Origin: Rhizobiales bacterium 62-47
Lineage (GTDB): Bacteria > Pseudomonadota > Alphaproteobacteria > Rhizobiales > Xanthobacteraceae
NCBI GenBank assembly: GCA_001899255.1
Contig: MKVX01000008.1
Span: 1-64,000, forward strand
DNA: 64,000 bases
Reading direction: 5' to 3'
Part shown: piece by piece, positions 42,676-51,097 of the stretch
Position numbering within the stretch: position 1 is the stretch's first letter
How the letters are laid out: every line of letters begins with the position of its first letter
Program-made: the position numbers and the translations under genes
The notes under the pieces: generated by a model
Told to the model about the DNA's origin: nothing
Database searches by the model: none
The model's input: only the letters and a program-made list of their open reading frames with translations

Positions 42676-43677
42676 TCACATGCCGCCGCGGCCAGTCTCT
42701 TTAAGGAATTCGTCGATCAAAGGCTGACCGACGCGCGATGCGACGTCCTTGTAGACGGGCATCATCGCCTTGCGCATGGCGGCATCCTGCTCCGGCGTCA
42801 GCTTGATAAGCTCGGTCTTGCCCGACTTGCGCATTTCTTCAAGCGCATCGTCATTTTCCTTGGCCGACTGACCGTTGCCGTACGCTGTCGCTTCCTTCAT
42901 CGCCTTTTCAAGCTGCGTACGGATATCGGCGGGCAGGCCATCCCAGAACTTCTTGTTCACCACCACTACGTAGCCGATGTAACCGTGGTTCGTAACCGTG
43001 GTGTACTTCTGCACTTCATGCATTTTCTGGGTGTACATGTTCGATGGCGTATTCTCCTGACCATCGACCACGCCGGTCTGCAGCGCTTGATAGACTTCCG
43101 AGAACGCCATCACCTGCGGGACCGCACCCAGTGCGCGGAATTGAGCCTCCAGCACCTTCGAGGACTGAATGCGGAACTTCAGCCCCTTATAGTCCTCCGG
43201 TGCCACCAATTTCTTGTTAGCGCTCATCTCCTTGAAGCCGTTGTCCCAATAGGCCAAGCCGGTCATGCCCTTGGCGTCGAGCAACTTGAGAAGCTTTGTA
43301 CCAAGCGGGCCATCGGTCACTTTCCGCAGGGCATTCAAGTCCGGAAGAATGTAGGGCAAATCGAACACTTCGAATTGCTTCACGCCGATCGGACCAAACT
43401 TGGAGTTCGACGGCGCCAGCATTTGCACCGCGCCAAGCTGCAGCGCTTCCAGTTCTTCCTTGTCTTTATACAGTTGCGAGTTCGGGTAGACCTCGACCTT
43501 CACCTTGCCGTCGGTGTACTTGTCCGCAAGTTCAGCGAACTTTTGGGCTGCAAGGCCCTTGGGTGTGTTCGGCGCGACGACATGGCTGAATTTGATGATG
43601 ATCGGATCGGCCGCATTCGCAGGTCCGACCAAAGCGAGTGTCGCAAGCGATGCGATCGCGAGTGCAAATTTACGCAT
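42676..43677 (-). CDS. dctP: TRAP transporter solute-binding protein (DctP family)
   Basis: The product has 333 residues from ATG 43677, which has an ideal GGGAGGTGG ribosome site (the frame is open 75 bp further, without support). Signal peptide MRKFALAIASLATLALVGPA-NAA. The mature part has IIIKFSHVVAPNTPKGLAAQ, the DctP motif around GAVQMLAPSNSKF, and AYWDNGFKEMSANKKL with FRIQSSKVLEAQFRALGAVP, where the conserved Arg binds the ligand carboxylate. It delivers the organic acid to DctQM. Confidence 0.92.
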   Translation of the reverse strand: MRKFALAIASLATLALVGPANAADPIIIKFSHVVAPNTPKGLAAQKFAELADKYTDGKVKVEVYPNSQLYKDKEELEALQLGAVQMLAPSNSKFGPIGVKQFEVFDLPYILPDLNALRKVTDGPLGTKLLKLLDAKGMTGLAYWDNGFKEMSANKKLVAPEDYKGLKFRIQSSKVLEAQFRALGAVPQVMAFSEVYQALQTGVVDGQENTPSNMYTQKMHEVQKYTTVTNHGYIGYVVVVNKKFWDGLPADIRTQLEKAMKEATAYGNGQSAKENDDALEEMRKSGKTELIKLTPEQDAAMRKAMMPVYKDVASRVGQPLIDEFLKETGRGGM

Positions 43678-43802
43678 TCCACCTCCCAAAGTTTCTTCGA
43701 GCCAAACCAGAAAATTGGCACTGGTCCGACCAATACAGACACTTTTCTCCAAAGGCTATTGCCCGTTGGCAGGGTGCCCCCAGATTTTGTGTTGCAACGC
43801 AA

Positions 43803-43825
43803 AACGCGGCGCCAAGCGCCGCGTT
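43803..43825 (-). terminator. intrinsic terminator of leuA
   Basis: AACGCGGCG pairs with CGCCGCGTT around CCAAG-type loop. On the minus strand the stem runs directly into TTTTG. It lies 40 bp after the leuA stop. Confidence 0.75.
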
Positions 43826-43865
43826 CAAGCTTGTCTCAATTCTATTGTCGCAGCTTTGCTCTCTA

Positions 43866-45428
43866 TCAACTCGCAGCAGCTGCCGCAGGCACGTCGCGTT
43901 GCCGCTTCATCACGATCTTGTTGAGTGCGCCCAAATAAGCTTTCGCCGAGGCAACCAACGTGTCGGGATCGGCCGCACGTGCGGCCATCGACCGGCCTTC
44001 ATGTGCCAACCGCACGGAGACCTCCGCCTGCGCGTCGGTTCCCTCGGTTACAGCGTGAACCTGATAGAGTTCCAGCTTGGCCTCATGTGGCACCAGTGCC
44101 TTGATGCAGTTGAAGACCGCATCCACCGGACCGTTGCCCTCCGCTTCCTCGATCTTGGTCTGGCCATCGATATCCAGCTTCATCGTCGCGCGTTGCGGGC
44201 CGTGCGTGCCAGCAATCACCGTCAACGATGTCAGCTTGATGCGATCATGTGACGCAGCCATTTCCTGATCGACCAGCGCCTCGATATCCTCGTCGTAGAT
44301 GTCCTTCTTGCGATCCGCCAGCGCCTTCATGCGCGCGAAGGCATCTTCCAGCTGATTGGCGCCGAGCTTGTAGCCCATCTCCTCCAGCTTATGGACGAAG
44401 GCATGGCGGCCCGAATGCTTGCCCAACACCAGAGACGATTGCTTCAGGCCAACCATCTCCGGACGCATGATCTCATAGGTCGACGCATCCTTGAGCACGC
44501 CATCCTGATGGATGCCGCTCTCATGCGCGAAGGCATTACGGCCAACGATCGCTTTGTTGTACTGCACCGGGAACGAGGTCGCCGCCGAGACCATCTTCGA
44601 TGCGCGCGTCAGCATCGTGGTGTCGATCTTGTTCCAGTACGGAAACTTGTCGTTACGCACGTTGATGGCCATCACGATCTCTTCGAGCGCGGCATTTCCT
44701 GCCCGCTCGCCGATGCCGTTGATGGTGCATTCGACCTGACGCGCACCACCGGCGATACCTGCCAGCGAATTCGCCACAGCCATGCCGAGATCGTTGTGAC
44801 AATGCACCGAGAACACTGCCTTGTCCGAGTTCGGCACGCGCTCGATCAGCGTGCGCATGAAATCGGTGTATTCCTGCGGCACGGTGTAGCCGACCGTGTC
44901 GGGAATATTCACGGTGGTGGCGCCGGCCTTGATCACCGCTTCGACGATACGGCACAGGAAATCCATGTCGCTGCGCGTACCGTCTTCGGCCGACCATTCA
45001 ACGTCATCGATCTGATTGCGTGCCCGCGTCACGTTGGCGATCGAGGTCTCGATCACCTGTTCCGGCGTCATGTTCAGCTTGACGCGCATGTGCAGGGGCG
45101 ACGTCGCGATCACGGTGTGGACACGGCCGCGCTTGGCGAATTTCACCGCCTCGGCGCAACGGTCGATATCCTTTGGATGCGCACGCGACAGGCCGGCGAT
45201 CACCGCGTTCTTCGAACGGCGGGCAATCTCGCTGACGGCCTGAAAATCACCTTCCGAGGTGATCGGGAAGCCGGCCTCGATCACGTCGACGCCCATGTCA
45301 TCCAGCATTTCGGCGACCTCGAGCTTCTCCTCGAAGGTCATGGTCGCGCCGGGGCACTGCTCGCCGTCACGCAAGGTGGTATCGAATATGATGACGCGGT
45401 CCTTGTCGGACTTGGCTGTAGCGGTCAT
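43866..45428 (-). CDS. leuA: 2-isopropylmalate synthase
   Basis: The protein has 520 residues. The TIM-barrel start has IIFDTTLRDGEQCPGATMTF (metal/catalytic RDGEQ) and the barrel motif FSVHCHNDLGMAVANSLAGI. NAFAHESGIHQDGVLKD follows, and the C-terminal regulatory LeuA dimer domain is from about residue 390. It condenses acetyl-CoA with 2-oxoisovalerate in the first committed step of leucine synthesis and is feedback-inhibited by leucine through the C-domain. It is preceded by a Leu-rich leader peptide and paired stems, so expression is probably controlled by leucyl-tRNA charging. AAAGGA precedes the ATG. Confidence 0.96.
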   Translation of the reverse strand: MTATAKSDKDRVIIFDTTLRDGEQCPGATMTFEEKLEVAEMLDDMGVDVIEAGFPITSEGDFQAVSEIARRSKNAVIAGLSRAHPKDIDRCAEAVKFAKRGRVHTVIATSPLHMRVKLNMTPEQVIETSIANVTRARNQIDDVEWSAEDGTRSDMDFLCRIVEAVIKAGATTVNIPDTVGYTVPQEYTDFMRTLIERVPNSDKAVFSVHCHNDLGMAVANSLAGIAGGARQVECTINGIGERAGNAALEEIVMAINVRNDKFPYWNKIDTTMLTRASKMVSAATSFPVQYNKAIVGRNAFAHESGIHQDGVLKDASTYEIMRPEMVGLKQSSLVLGKHSGRHAFVHKLEEMGYKLGANQLEDAFARMKALADRKKDIYDEDIEALVDQEMAASHDRIKLTSLTVIAGTHGPQRATMKLDIDGQTKIEEAEGNGPVDAVFNCIKALVPHEAKLELYQVHAVTEGTDAQAEVSVRLAHEGRSMAARAADPDTLVASAKAYLGALNKIVMKRQRDVPAAAAAS

Positions 45429-45451
45429 TGAAAAATCCTTTGGTCAAGAGC

Positions 45452-45543
45452 GCCGTCTGGCAGGCGCATGAGGGGTCTGGTGATCTCGCGTAACCCCTGA
45501 GTGCCCAGGCGCTATAGCCCAGACGGCCCTCAGGGGCCGATAA
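45452..45543 (-). promoter_or_regulatory. leuA leader attenuator stems
   Basis: On the minus strand GCCGTCTGG (45519-45527) is perfectly complementary to CCAGACGGC (45452-45460), just before the leuA ribosome site. Just upstream, at the end of the leader peptide, GGCCC and GGGCC form a competing hairpin, and AGGGGT/ACCCCT can pair inside the loop. Mutually exclusive pairings around a Leu-codon run are the hallmark of leader-peptide attenuation. No T-run follows the downstream stem, so control could act on translation or by another route. Confidence 0.65.
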
Positions 45544-45685
45544 GAAGCAGAAGCTCGCCAAGAAGGAGAGACGATGCCAGCGGGGCAGCCGAAATCGCGC
45601 CGACTGGCGCGGACGGAATCGTGACCGGAATCGCGGCATAGGCCGCCTTCCCGCCCGTTCCATGCTTTTCGCTGCGAATCATCAT
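45530..45685 (-). CDS. Leu-rich leader peptide of leuA
   Basis: The frame has 51 codons from ATG 45685 (AAGG 7 bp upstream; an ATG at 45691 is two codons earlier). It ends with APLASSLLLGELLLLIGP and TGA. Seven of the last twelve codons before IGP are Leu, mainly CTT. Placing such a run just before alternative RNA stems directly upstream of leuA matches leu operon leader peptides. Ribosome stalling at Leu codons when leucyl-tRNA is scarce would favour the anti-attenuating fold. It lies in another frame from a longer 98-codon open frame in the same place. Confidence 0.72.
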   Translation of the reverse strand: MMIRSEKHGTGGKAAYAAIPVTIPSAPVGAISAAPLASSLLLGELLLLIGP

Positions 45686-45877
45686 CGGCATACCTTCAGG
45701 CGGCTATCCTTGGCCAAAACCATTGACGGTCGGTTGCCAAGGTAACCCCTCAGCCCCGCTTTTTAGCGGCAATAGGCGAATGCCGCAACGGCAAACAGCG
45801 GTGTTGGCGGGACCTCCGCGCTCCTCCGTGAGTCCTGGGTTGGGGCGCCGACAGCAGCCGGGTAGGTCCTATCGGCG

Positions 45878-46831
45878 CTATTTCGCGCTAGCGGACGTAG
45901 CAACGGTCTTTTTCGGAGCCCCCTTCGACGTGGCCTTCCCCTCGTTCTCAAGGGCCACGCGCACCTTCTTGAACTCCTCAAGCGTAGCTTTGTCCACTTT
46001 TGGAAATTGCAGGTCGAGCCTATCCAGCGCCTGAACGATCACCGAGCCGATGACCACGCGCGCAAACCATTTGCGATCCGCAGGCACCACATACCAGGGC
46101 GCGTCCGCGCTCGAGGTATGACGGATCACGTCCTGATAAGCCGCCTGGTAGCGGTCCCAGGCCTTGCGTTCGACGATGTCACCCAGCGAGAATTTCCAGT
46201 TCTTGGCCTGATCGTCGAGACGATCGAGAAAGCGCCTGCGCTGTTCGTCCTTGGAAACATTGAGAAAGAACTTCAGCACCACCGTACCGTTGCGGGACAG
46301 ATAACGCTCGAAGGCGCGGATGTCCTCGAACCGCTCGCGCCAGATGTTCTTCGTCACCAGTTTCGGCGGGAGTCGCTCTGCGGAAAGCACGTGCGGATGC
46401 ACGCGAACGACCAGACATTCTTCGTAGTAGGATCGGTTGAAGATGCCGATGCGTCCCCGCTCCGGCAATCGGCACGCCGCCCGCCACATGAAGTCATGGT
46501 CCAGTTCTTCCGACGAGGGCTGTTTGAACGAATGGACGTCGCAACCCTGCGGATTGACTCCCTCGAATACGCTTTCGATGGCACTGTCCTTGCCTGCAGC
46601 ATCCATGCCCTGAAAGATCAGCAGCAACGACCAGCGGTCTTGCGCGTATAGCCTTTCCTGCAAATCGCTCAGACGCGCGCGGTTCGCCTCGATGATCTCC
46701 TTGCCCTCGCTCTTCACAAGATCGCCATTCGCGTCTCGCTTGAACAGTTTCAGGTGAAACTCCTTCGACCCGTCAACGCGAAACGGCTCGACGTAGGATT
46801 GCAGTTGCGACGATAGCGAGGACTTACTCAT
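45878..46831 (-). CDS. ppk2: polyphosphate kinase 2 family protein
   Basis: The product has 317 residues from ATG 46831 (an ATG ten codons upstream is possible). The PPK2 core shows Walker A LLIFQGMDAAGKDSAIES, HSFKQPSSEELDHDFMWR, and the lid/Walker B region RIGIFNRSYYEECLVVRVHP, followed by DRKWFARVVIGSVIVQALD. It transfers phosphate between polyphosphate and nucleotides, usually to nucleoside mono- or diphosphates. The single PPK2 domain suggests a one-domain enzyme; the direction and nucleotide preference cannot be read. The C-terminal tail is Lys/Ala-rich. Confidence 0.9.
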   Translation of the reverse strand: MSKSSLSSQLQSYVEPFRVDGSKEFHLKLFKRDANGDLVKSEGKEIIEANRARLSDLQERLYAQDRWSLLLIFQGMDAAGKDSAIESVFEGVNPQGCDVHSFKQPSSEELDHDFMWRAACRLPERGRIGIFNRSYYEECLVVRVHPHVLSAERLPPKLVTKNIWRERFEDIRAFERYLSRNGTVVLKFFLNVSKDEQRRRFLDRLDDQAKNWKFSLGDIVERKAWDRYQAAYQDVIRHTSSADAPWYVVPADRKWFARVVIGSVIVQALDRLDLQFPKVDKATLEEFKKVRVALENEGKATSKGAPKKTVATSASAK

Positions 46832-46888
46832 TTGGGCACCGCCTTGCGTTCCCGCTGCCAATACCGGAAGGTCTCTCAGATGGTCGGA

Positions 46889-47596
46889 TCAAGCAACGTT
46901 TTTCAACACCGTCTCGATGTACCTCGTTACGAAAATCGGCATTGCTGAAGTCATGTCCTCGCGATGGCGCACCAGATGCATCCCCGCCAGTTCGGGCGAT
47001 CGTTGTTGCGCAAGATTGACCTCTATCCGCTGTCGCAGGACATCACCCGACCAAGGCGAGTCCAGCAGCCGCATCATGGCAATCGAGCCACCGGAAACCA
47101 CGCAATCCCAGTATGGAGCCGCCTGATAGTCCGCGATCGTCAACCCTGTTTCCTCGGTGACTTCCCGCGCGACGCTACCGGCGATGTCAACCGTTGTTCC
47201 GTCGAGATCATCGAGGTCCGGCGTCCCCGACGGGAAATAAACCTTGCCGGCGTTCGCCGTGTGCGCCGCCATCTCGCCCAGGACGAACACGCCGTCGCTG
47301 CTGCGCAGCGCGCCCATTCCGAAGCCATTGAACACCGTGTCATCGGGACACCCCCAATCTCGCCACGCGAGAAAGCTGGCAAAGTCGGTCTCGAAGTAGC
47401 GAGCGGAAAAACAATCTGACGCAAAGTTCGGGTCGCAGGCGAGCAACACCCGGCCATTCCACAACTGCGGGATCTCTCGTTGCCTCGCCAAAAAGTACGC
47501 TGTGATTTCCGCACGCCTTTCCTCGGCGAAAGCCCATCGCCGCGGCTCCAATGTCAGGTCGAGCCGCGTCACCCTATGAATTGTCGGAAGCATCAA
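46889..47596 (-). CDS. Nudix hydrolase family protein
   Basis: The protein has 235 residues. The Nudix box is GSVAREVTEETGLTI, preceded by the Gly-rich start (DLDDLDGTTVDIAG), so the key REVTEE residues that bind metal are present. N-terminal 90 residues include the family-typical FFRSxYF-like FSARYFETDFASFLAWRDWG. It probably hydrolyses a nucleoside diphosphate linked to another group; the substrate is unknown. It lies 4 bp upstream of the binding-protein gene's stop on the same strand, an unusual order that suggests read-through. Confidence 0.82.
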   Translation of the reverse strand: MMLPTIHRVTRLDLTLEPRRWAFAEERRAEITAYFLARQREIPQLWNGRVLLACDPNFASDCFSARYFETDFASFLAWRDWGCPDDTVFNGFGMGALRSSDGVFVLGEMAAHTANAGKVYFPSGTPDLDDLDGTTVDIAGSVAREVTEETGLTIADYQAAPYWDCVVSGGSIAMMRLLDSPWSGDVLRQRIEVNLAQQRSPELAGMHLVRHREDMTSAMPIFVTRYIETVLKNVA

Positions 47597-47600
47597 ATCT

Positions 47601-48629
47601 CTATTTCGCGCCGGCTCCCGCCGACCGGCCTGCCCGCTCGACGAATGCGTTGGTGTAAGTCTTGCTCACATCGATATTCGCCTTGGCAACGTCAGGTGAG
47701 CTTTCGCTGAACACCGCAAGCACAGCCGCGGCGCCCTTGGGGTCCATGGCGCCGGTCTCCGAATACATCGGCAGCGTGTTCTTGAGCGCGGCGAGATAGA
47801 GTTCCTTGTTCTTGCCGACGATTTCCGGAGGCATCTTGGCCATGATGTCTTCCGGCGAATGCCCATGGATCCATTTCAGCGTATTGACGATGGCATTGGT
47901 CAGCGCCTGCGCTTCCTTCTCATGGGCTTTGATCCAGGCCGTGGTGCTGTAAAGCGCCCCGCCCGGGTACTCGCCTCCAAATACGTCCAGCGTATCCTTC
48001 TGCGTGCGCGTATCGCTGAGAATGCGCAAATCCTTGTGACTGCCCTGCAGCACGGTGACTGATGGATCCAGCATCACCGCGGCATCGATCTGGCCCTGCT
48101 CCATCGCGGCGACCGCCGTCGCACCCAGCCCGACGCCGATCACCGCCACGCCCGCCGGATCGAGACCGTTCTTCTTCAACAAATACTTGAGAAAGAAATC
48201 GGTCGAGGAGCCCGGCGCGCTGACGCCTACCTTCTTGCCGGCGAGATCCTTGATCGACTTGATCTCCGCGGTGTGCTTGGGCGACACCACCAGGACAAGC
48301 CCGGGATAGCGATCGTAGACGACGAAAGCCTGCATCTCCTGCTTCTTGGCTGCGAGATTGACGCAATGATCGAAATAGCCGGACACCACATCGGCGCTAC
48401 CGCCAAGCACAGCCTTCAGTGCATCGGAGCCGCCCTTGAGATCGACCAGTTCGACGCTCAATCCGGCCTTGTCGAATTCTCCGAGTTGCTTCGCCAGCAC
48501 GGTCGGCAGGTAGCACAGACAGGCACCGCCGCCGACGGCCACCGTCACCTTGCTTTGCGCTGCAGCAGCACTGGACAGCAGCAACAACGCCATCAATGGC
48601 GCAACAAGCCTGCCGAAAATCGCCCGCAT
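47601..48629 (-). CDS. NitT/TauT-type ABC transporter substrate-binding protein
   Basis: The product has 342 residues from ATG 48629 (GGAGGAAACC site). Signal peptide MRAIFGRLVAPLMALLLLSS-AAAAQ. NMT1/SsuA-like fold: VAVGGGACLCYLPTVLAKQL, VELVDLKGGSDALKAVLGGS, ADVVSGYFDHCVNLAAKKQE and KVGVSAPGSSTDFFLKYLLK. The ligand may be a sulfonate, nitrate, riboflavin/thiamine precursor or aromatic acid. The matching permease and ATPase genes are at 49342 and 50127, beyond an inserted cupin gene. Confidence 0.88.
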   Translation of the reverse strand: MRAIFGRLVAPLMALLLLSSAAAAQSKVTVAVGGGACLCYLPTVLAKQLGEFDKAGLSVELVDLKGGSDALKAVLGGSADVVSGYFDHCVNLAAKKQEMQAFVVYDRYPGLVLVVSPKHTAEIKSIKDLAGKKVGVSAPGSSTDFFLKYLLKKNGLDPAGVAVIGVGLGATAVAAMEQGQIDAAVMLDPSVTVLQGSHKDLRILSDTRTQKDTLDVFGGEYPGGALYSTTAWIKAHEKEAQALTNAIVNTLKWIHGHSPEDIMAKMPPEIVGKNKELYLAALKNTLPMYSETGAMDPKGAAAVLAVFSESSPDVAKANIDVSKTYTNAFVERAGRSAGAGAK

Positions 48630-48782
48630 GGTTTCCTCCATGGTGTTTGGTTGGCGAGCACCATAGAGGAGCGCCTCCGTCTTGAGAAGCAGGCTCGATC
48701 CGTTTGGATGCGGACCCTAGGCGAAAGTCGTTTGCTGAAGTAGCATTAAGTCACAACAAAATTATGAATGGGGAGAAACACC

Positions 48783-49232
48783 ATGAATCGGACTGTTGCC
48801 GCGTTATCGATTGCTGCTGCGTTCGCTGCCGGCTGCGGCGTCACGCATTTCCTGCGGCCAGCGCTCGCGGCCGAAAACATCACCGCGCAGGTCATTCACG
48901 TTCCCGAACTGGTGGGCGATGCGCTTGGCCCCGCCTCGGCCACCGGCTTTCGTTCCAAGATGTTCGTGAGCGCGGACGGCGCGACCATCTCGGTGCAGGA
49001 CGGCAACGTACCGCGGCACATGCATCCCAACACCAACGAGATCCAATACATCCTCGAAGGGACAGGGACTGTCTGGCTTGGCGACAAGGAGGTCCAGGTG
49101 AAACCCGGTGATCTGATCGTCATCCCGAAGGGCACGCCCCATGCCGGCACCAAGCCTGAGGGACGGCCGTTCAAAGCCATCGCGATCAAGACGCCGCCAC
49201 AGGCGCCCGACGACACCAAGATGCTGCCGTAA
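48783..49232 (+). CDS. exported cupin-domain protein
   Basis: The product has 149 residues from ATG 48783, with GGGGAGAA well placed. Signal sequence MNRTVAALSIAAAFAAGCGV leading to ALAAE; a Cys at 18 is not in a clean lipobox. One small cupin barrel follows, with metal motif 1 GNVPRHMHPNTNEIQYILEG and motif 2 region PGDLIVIPKGTPHAG. It is a periplasmic metal-binding protein, enzyme or sensor of unknown substrate. It is transcribed against the ABC genes on either side. Confidence 0.85.
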   Translation: MNRTVAALSIAAAFAAGCGVTHFLRPALAAENITAQVIHVPELVGDALGPASATGFRSKMFVSADGATISVQDGNVPRHMHPNTNEIQYILEGTGTVWLGDKEVQVKPGDLIVIPKGTPHAGTKPEGRPFKAIAIKTPPQAPDDTKMLP

Positions 49233-49268
49233 CGTTGGCATCCAGCATTCGCCAATACAGATCGCCAG

Positions 49269-49293
49269 CATGGCCGGGTTCGTCCCGGCCATG
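49269..49293. terminator. bidirectional hairpin between cupin and permease genes
   Basis: CATGGCCGGG pairs perfectly with CCCGGCCATG around TTCGT. It lies between convergent stops and resembles the similar ATGGCCGGG hairpin at 60425, so the palindrome is probably a recurrent element in this genome. Confidence 0.6.
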
Positions 49294-49341
49294 AACGTTT
49301 GGACCTGCCTGTCCATTGAGCAGGCTGACTTTATCGGACAC

Positions 49342-50130
49342 TCAAATCCGGCTTCCCGCCGCATCCGGCCGCCACACCAGCAGACGCCGCTCGACGAGCG
49401 TCACCCCGATATCGATCAGGATGACGAAGGCGGACAGCACGAACATGCCCGCGAACACACCTGCAACATCGAACACGCCTTCGGCCTGCTGGATCAAATA
49501 GCCGAGACCGGCGGCCGAGCCGAGATACTCGCCGACAACAGCGCCGACCACGGCAAAGCCGACCGAGGTGTGCAGCGACGAGAACATCCACGACAGCGCC
49601 GACGGCCAATAGACATGGCGCATCAACTGGCGCTCGTTCATGCCGAGCATGCGGCCATTGGCCAGAACCGTGCCGCTGACTTCCTTGACGCCCTGATAGA
49701 CGTTGAAGAAGACGATGAAGAACACCAGCGTGACGCCGAGCGCCACCTTCGACCATATGCCCAGCCCGAGCCACAGCGTGAAGATTGGCGCCAGGACGAC
49801 GCGCGGCAACGCGTTTGCCATCTTCACATAGGGATCGAAGATTGCCGCTATCCTCGGCTGGCGCGCAAACCAAAACCCGAACAATACGCCGCCAAGCGAG
49901 CCGATCACGAAAGCCAGGATAGATTCCCACAACGTGATCGCCAGATGTTTCCAGATCGTGCCGGCGACGAACCAGGCTACGATCTGTGCACCGACATCGA
50001 CCGGATTGGAAAAGAAGAACGGCGGCAATATCATCCGGCCGAAGATCGGCACGGTACTGAACAGTTGCCACAGCCCGACAATGACCACGGCGACCAACAG
50101 TTGGCAGAGCAGCAGATGAAGCCTGTTCAT
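49342..50130 (-). CDS. ABC transporter permease (NitT/TauT type)
   Basis: The product has 262 residues from ATG 50130, which overlaps the ATPase stop by four bases. About six TM helices (LLLCQLLVAVVIVGLWQLF near the start). It has the EAA-loop region ANGRMLGMNERQLMRHVYWP that docks to the ATPase, and ALPRVVLAPIFTLWLGLGIW. It forms the channel for the ligand captured by the 47601 product. Confidence 0.92.
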   Translation of the reverse strand: MNRLHLLLCQLLVAVVIVGLWQLFSTVPIFGRMILPPFFFSNPVDVGAQIVAWFVAGTIWKHLAITLWESILAFVIGSLGGVLFGFWFARQPRIAAIFDPYVKMANALPRVVLAPIFTLWLGLGIWSKVALGVTLVFFIVFFNVYQGVKEVSGTVLANGRMLGMNERQLMRHVYWPSALSWMFSSLHTSVGFAVVGAVVGEYLGSAAGLGYLIQQAEGVFDVAGVFAGMFVLSAFVILIDIGVTLVERRLLVWRPDAAGSRI

Positions 50131-50984
50131 GGCGCAGCTCCGGCGACCTGCGAAGACTGCACGTAACCTTTCATCACTTCGTCTTTCAATACCGACCAAA
50201 TCTCACGATGCAGGGCGTGAAACTCCTTTTCGAGCCGGATCTCGAAAATGTCGCGTGGCCGCGCCAGAGGCACCCGCCAGTCGCCGATGATACGGGCCTG
50301 CGGCCCAGCCGACATGATGACGACGCGATCCGCCAACGCGATCGCCTCCTCGAGATCATGGGTGACGAACAGCACGGCCTTGCGATCCGCCGACCATAGC
50401 TCCAGCAGCAGGTTGCCCATGATCTGCCGGGTCTGTGCATCGAGCGGGCCGAACGGCTCGTCCATCAGCAGGATCTTCGGATTGCGGATCAGCACCTGCG
50501 CGAGGCCGATGCGCTTGCGCTGGCCGCCGGACAGCATGTGCGGATAGCGATTGCCGAACGCGCCCAGCCCCACCGACGCAAGCCAGCCCTCGGCGCGTTG
50601 ACGGGCATCCGCCTGACGCACCCCAGCGATCTCGAGTCCAATGGCGATATTCTCGATGGCGGTCTTCCAAGGGAATAACGCCTCGGCCTGAAACAGGTAG
50701 CCGGCGTCACGGTTGAGTCCCGTCAGCGGCTGACCGAAAATGCGTACAGCTCCACCTGCCGGCCGCAACAACCCCGCGGCGATGTTCAGCAGAGTGGATT
50801 TTCCGCAGCCCGTCGGCCCGACAATGGCGACGAATTCGCCATCCTTGACTGCCAAATTGGCTTGCTCCACAGCAGTGTAGACGCGGGCATCGGCGAGATG
50901 GAACGCCACGGTCGCATCGTCAAGCTCAACCGCCCAAGGCGTCGCGGCGGTTCCTGCCTGCACGCCGTCCTCCCCGTTCAACAT
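50127..50984 (-). CDS. ABC transporter ATP-binding protein (NitT/TauT type)
   Basis: The product has 285 residues from ATG 50984. Walker A FVAIVGPTGCGKSTLLNIAA, Q-loop LFQAEALFPW, signature MLSGGQRKRIGLAQ, Walker B ILLMDEPFGPLDAQT and H-loop FVTHDLEEAI are all intact. The open frame extends 44 codons upstream, but that part overlaps the promoter and start of the divergent 51098 gene and is unlikely to be translated. Confidence 0.92.
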   Translation of the reverse strand: MLNGEDGVQAGTAATPWAVELDDATVAFHLADARVYTAVEQANLAVKDGEFVAIVGPTGCGKSTLLNIAAGLLRPAGGAVRIFGQPLTGLNRDAGYLFQAEALFPWKTAIENIAIGLEIAGVRQADARQRAEGWLASVGLGAFGNRYPHMLSGGQRKRIGLAQVLIRNPKILLMDEPFGPLDAQTRQIMGNLLLELWSADRKAVLFVTHDLEEAIALADRVVIMSAGPQARIIGDWRVPLARPRDIFEIRLEKEFHALHREIWSVLKDEVMKGYVQSSQVAGAAP

Positions 50985-51097
50985 ACTTTGCGGCGCAACC
51001 GCACCGAGTCGTGCGCGAGAATTCACCGCCTTGCCGCAACTTGCAAGCCTCTGGTGATCTTGGTCCGATGAAAGCGCTGTGATAGTGCAGATGTTGC

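Noticed and set aside
45367-45663. 98-codon minus-strand frame upstream of leuA
   Set aside because: Arg-rich, without a ribosome site, and overlaps leuA. The Leu-rich 51-codon frame in another phase explains the region better.
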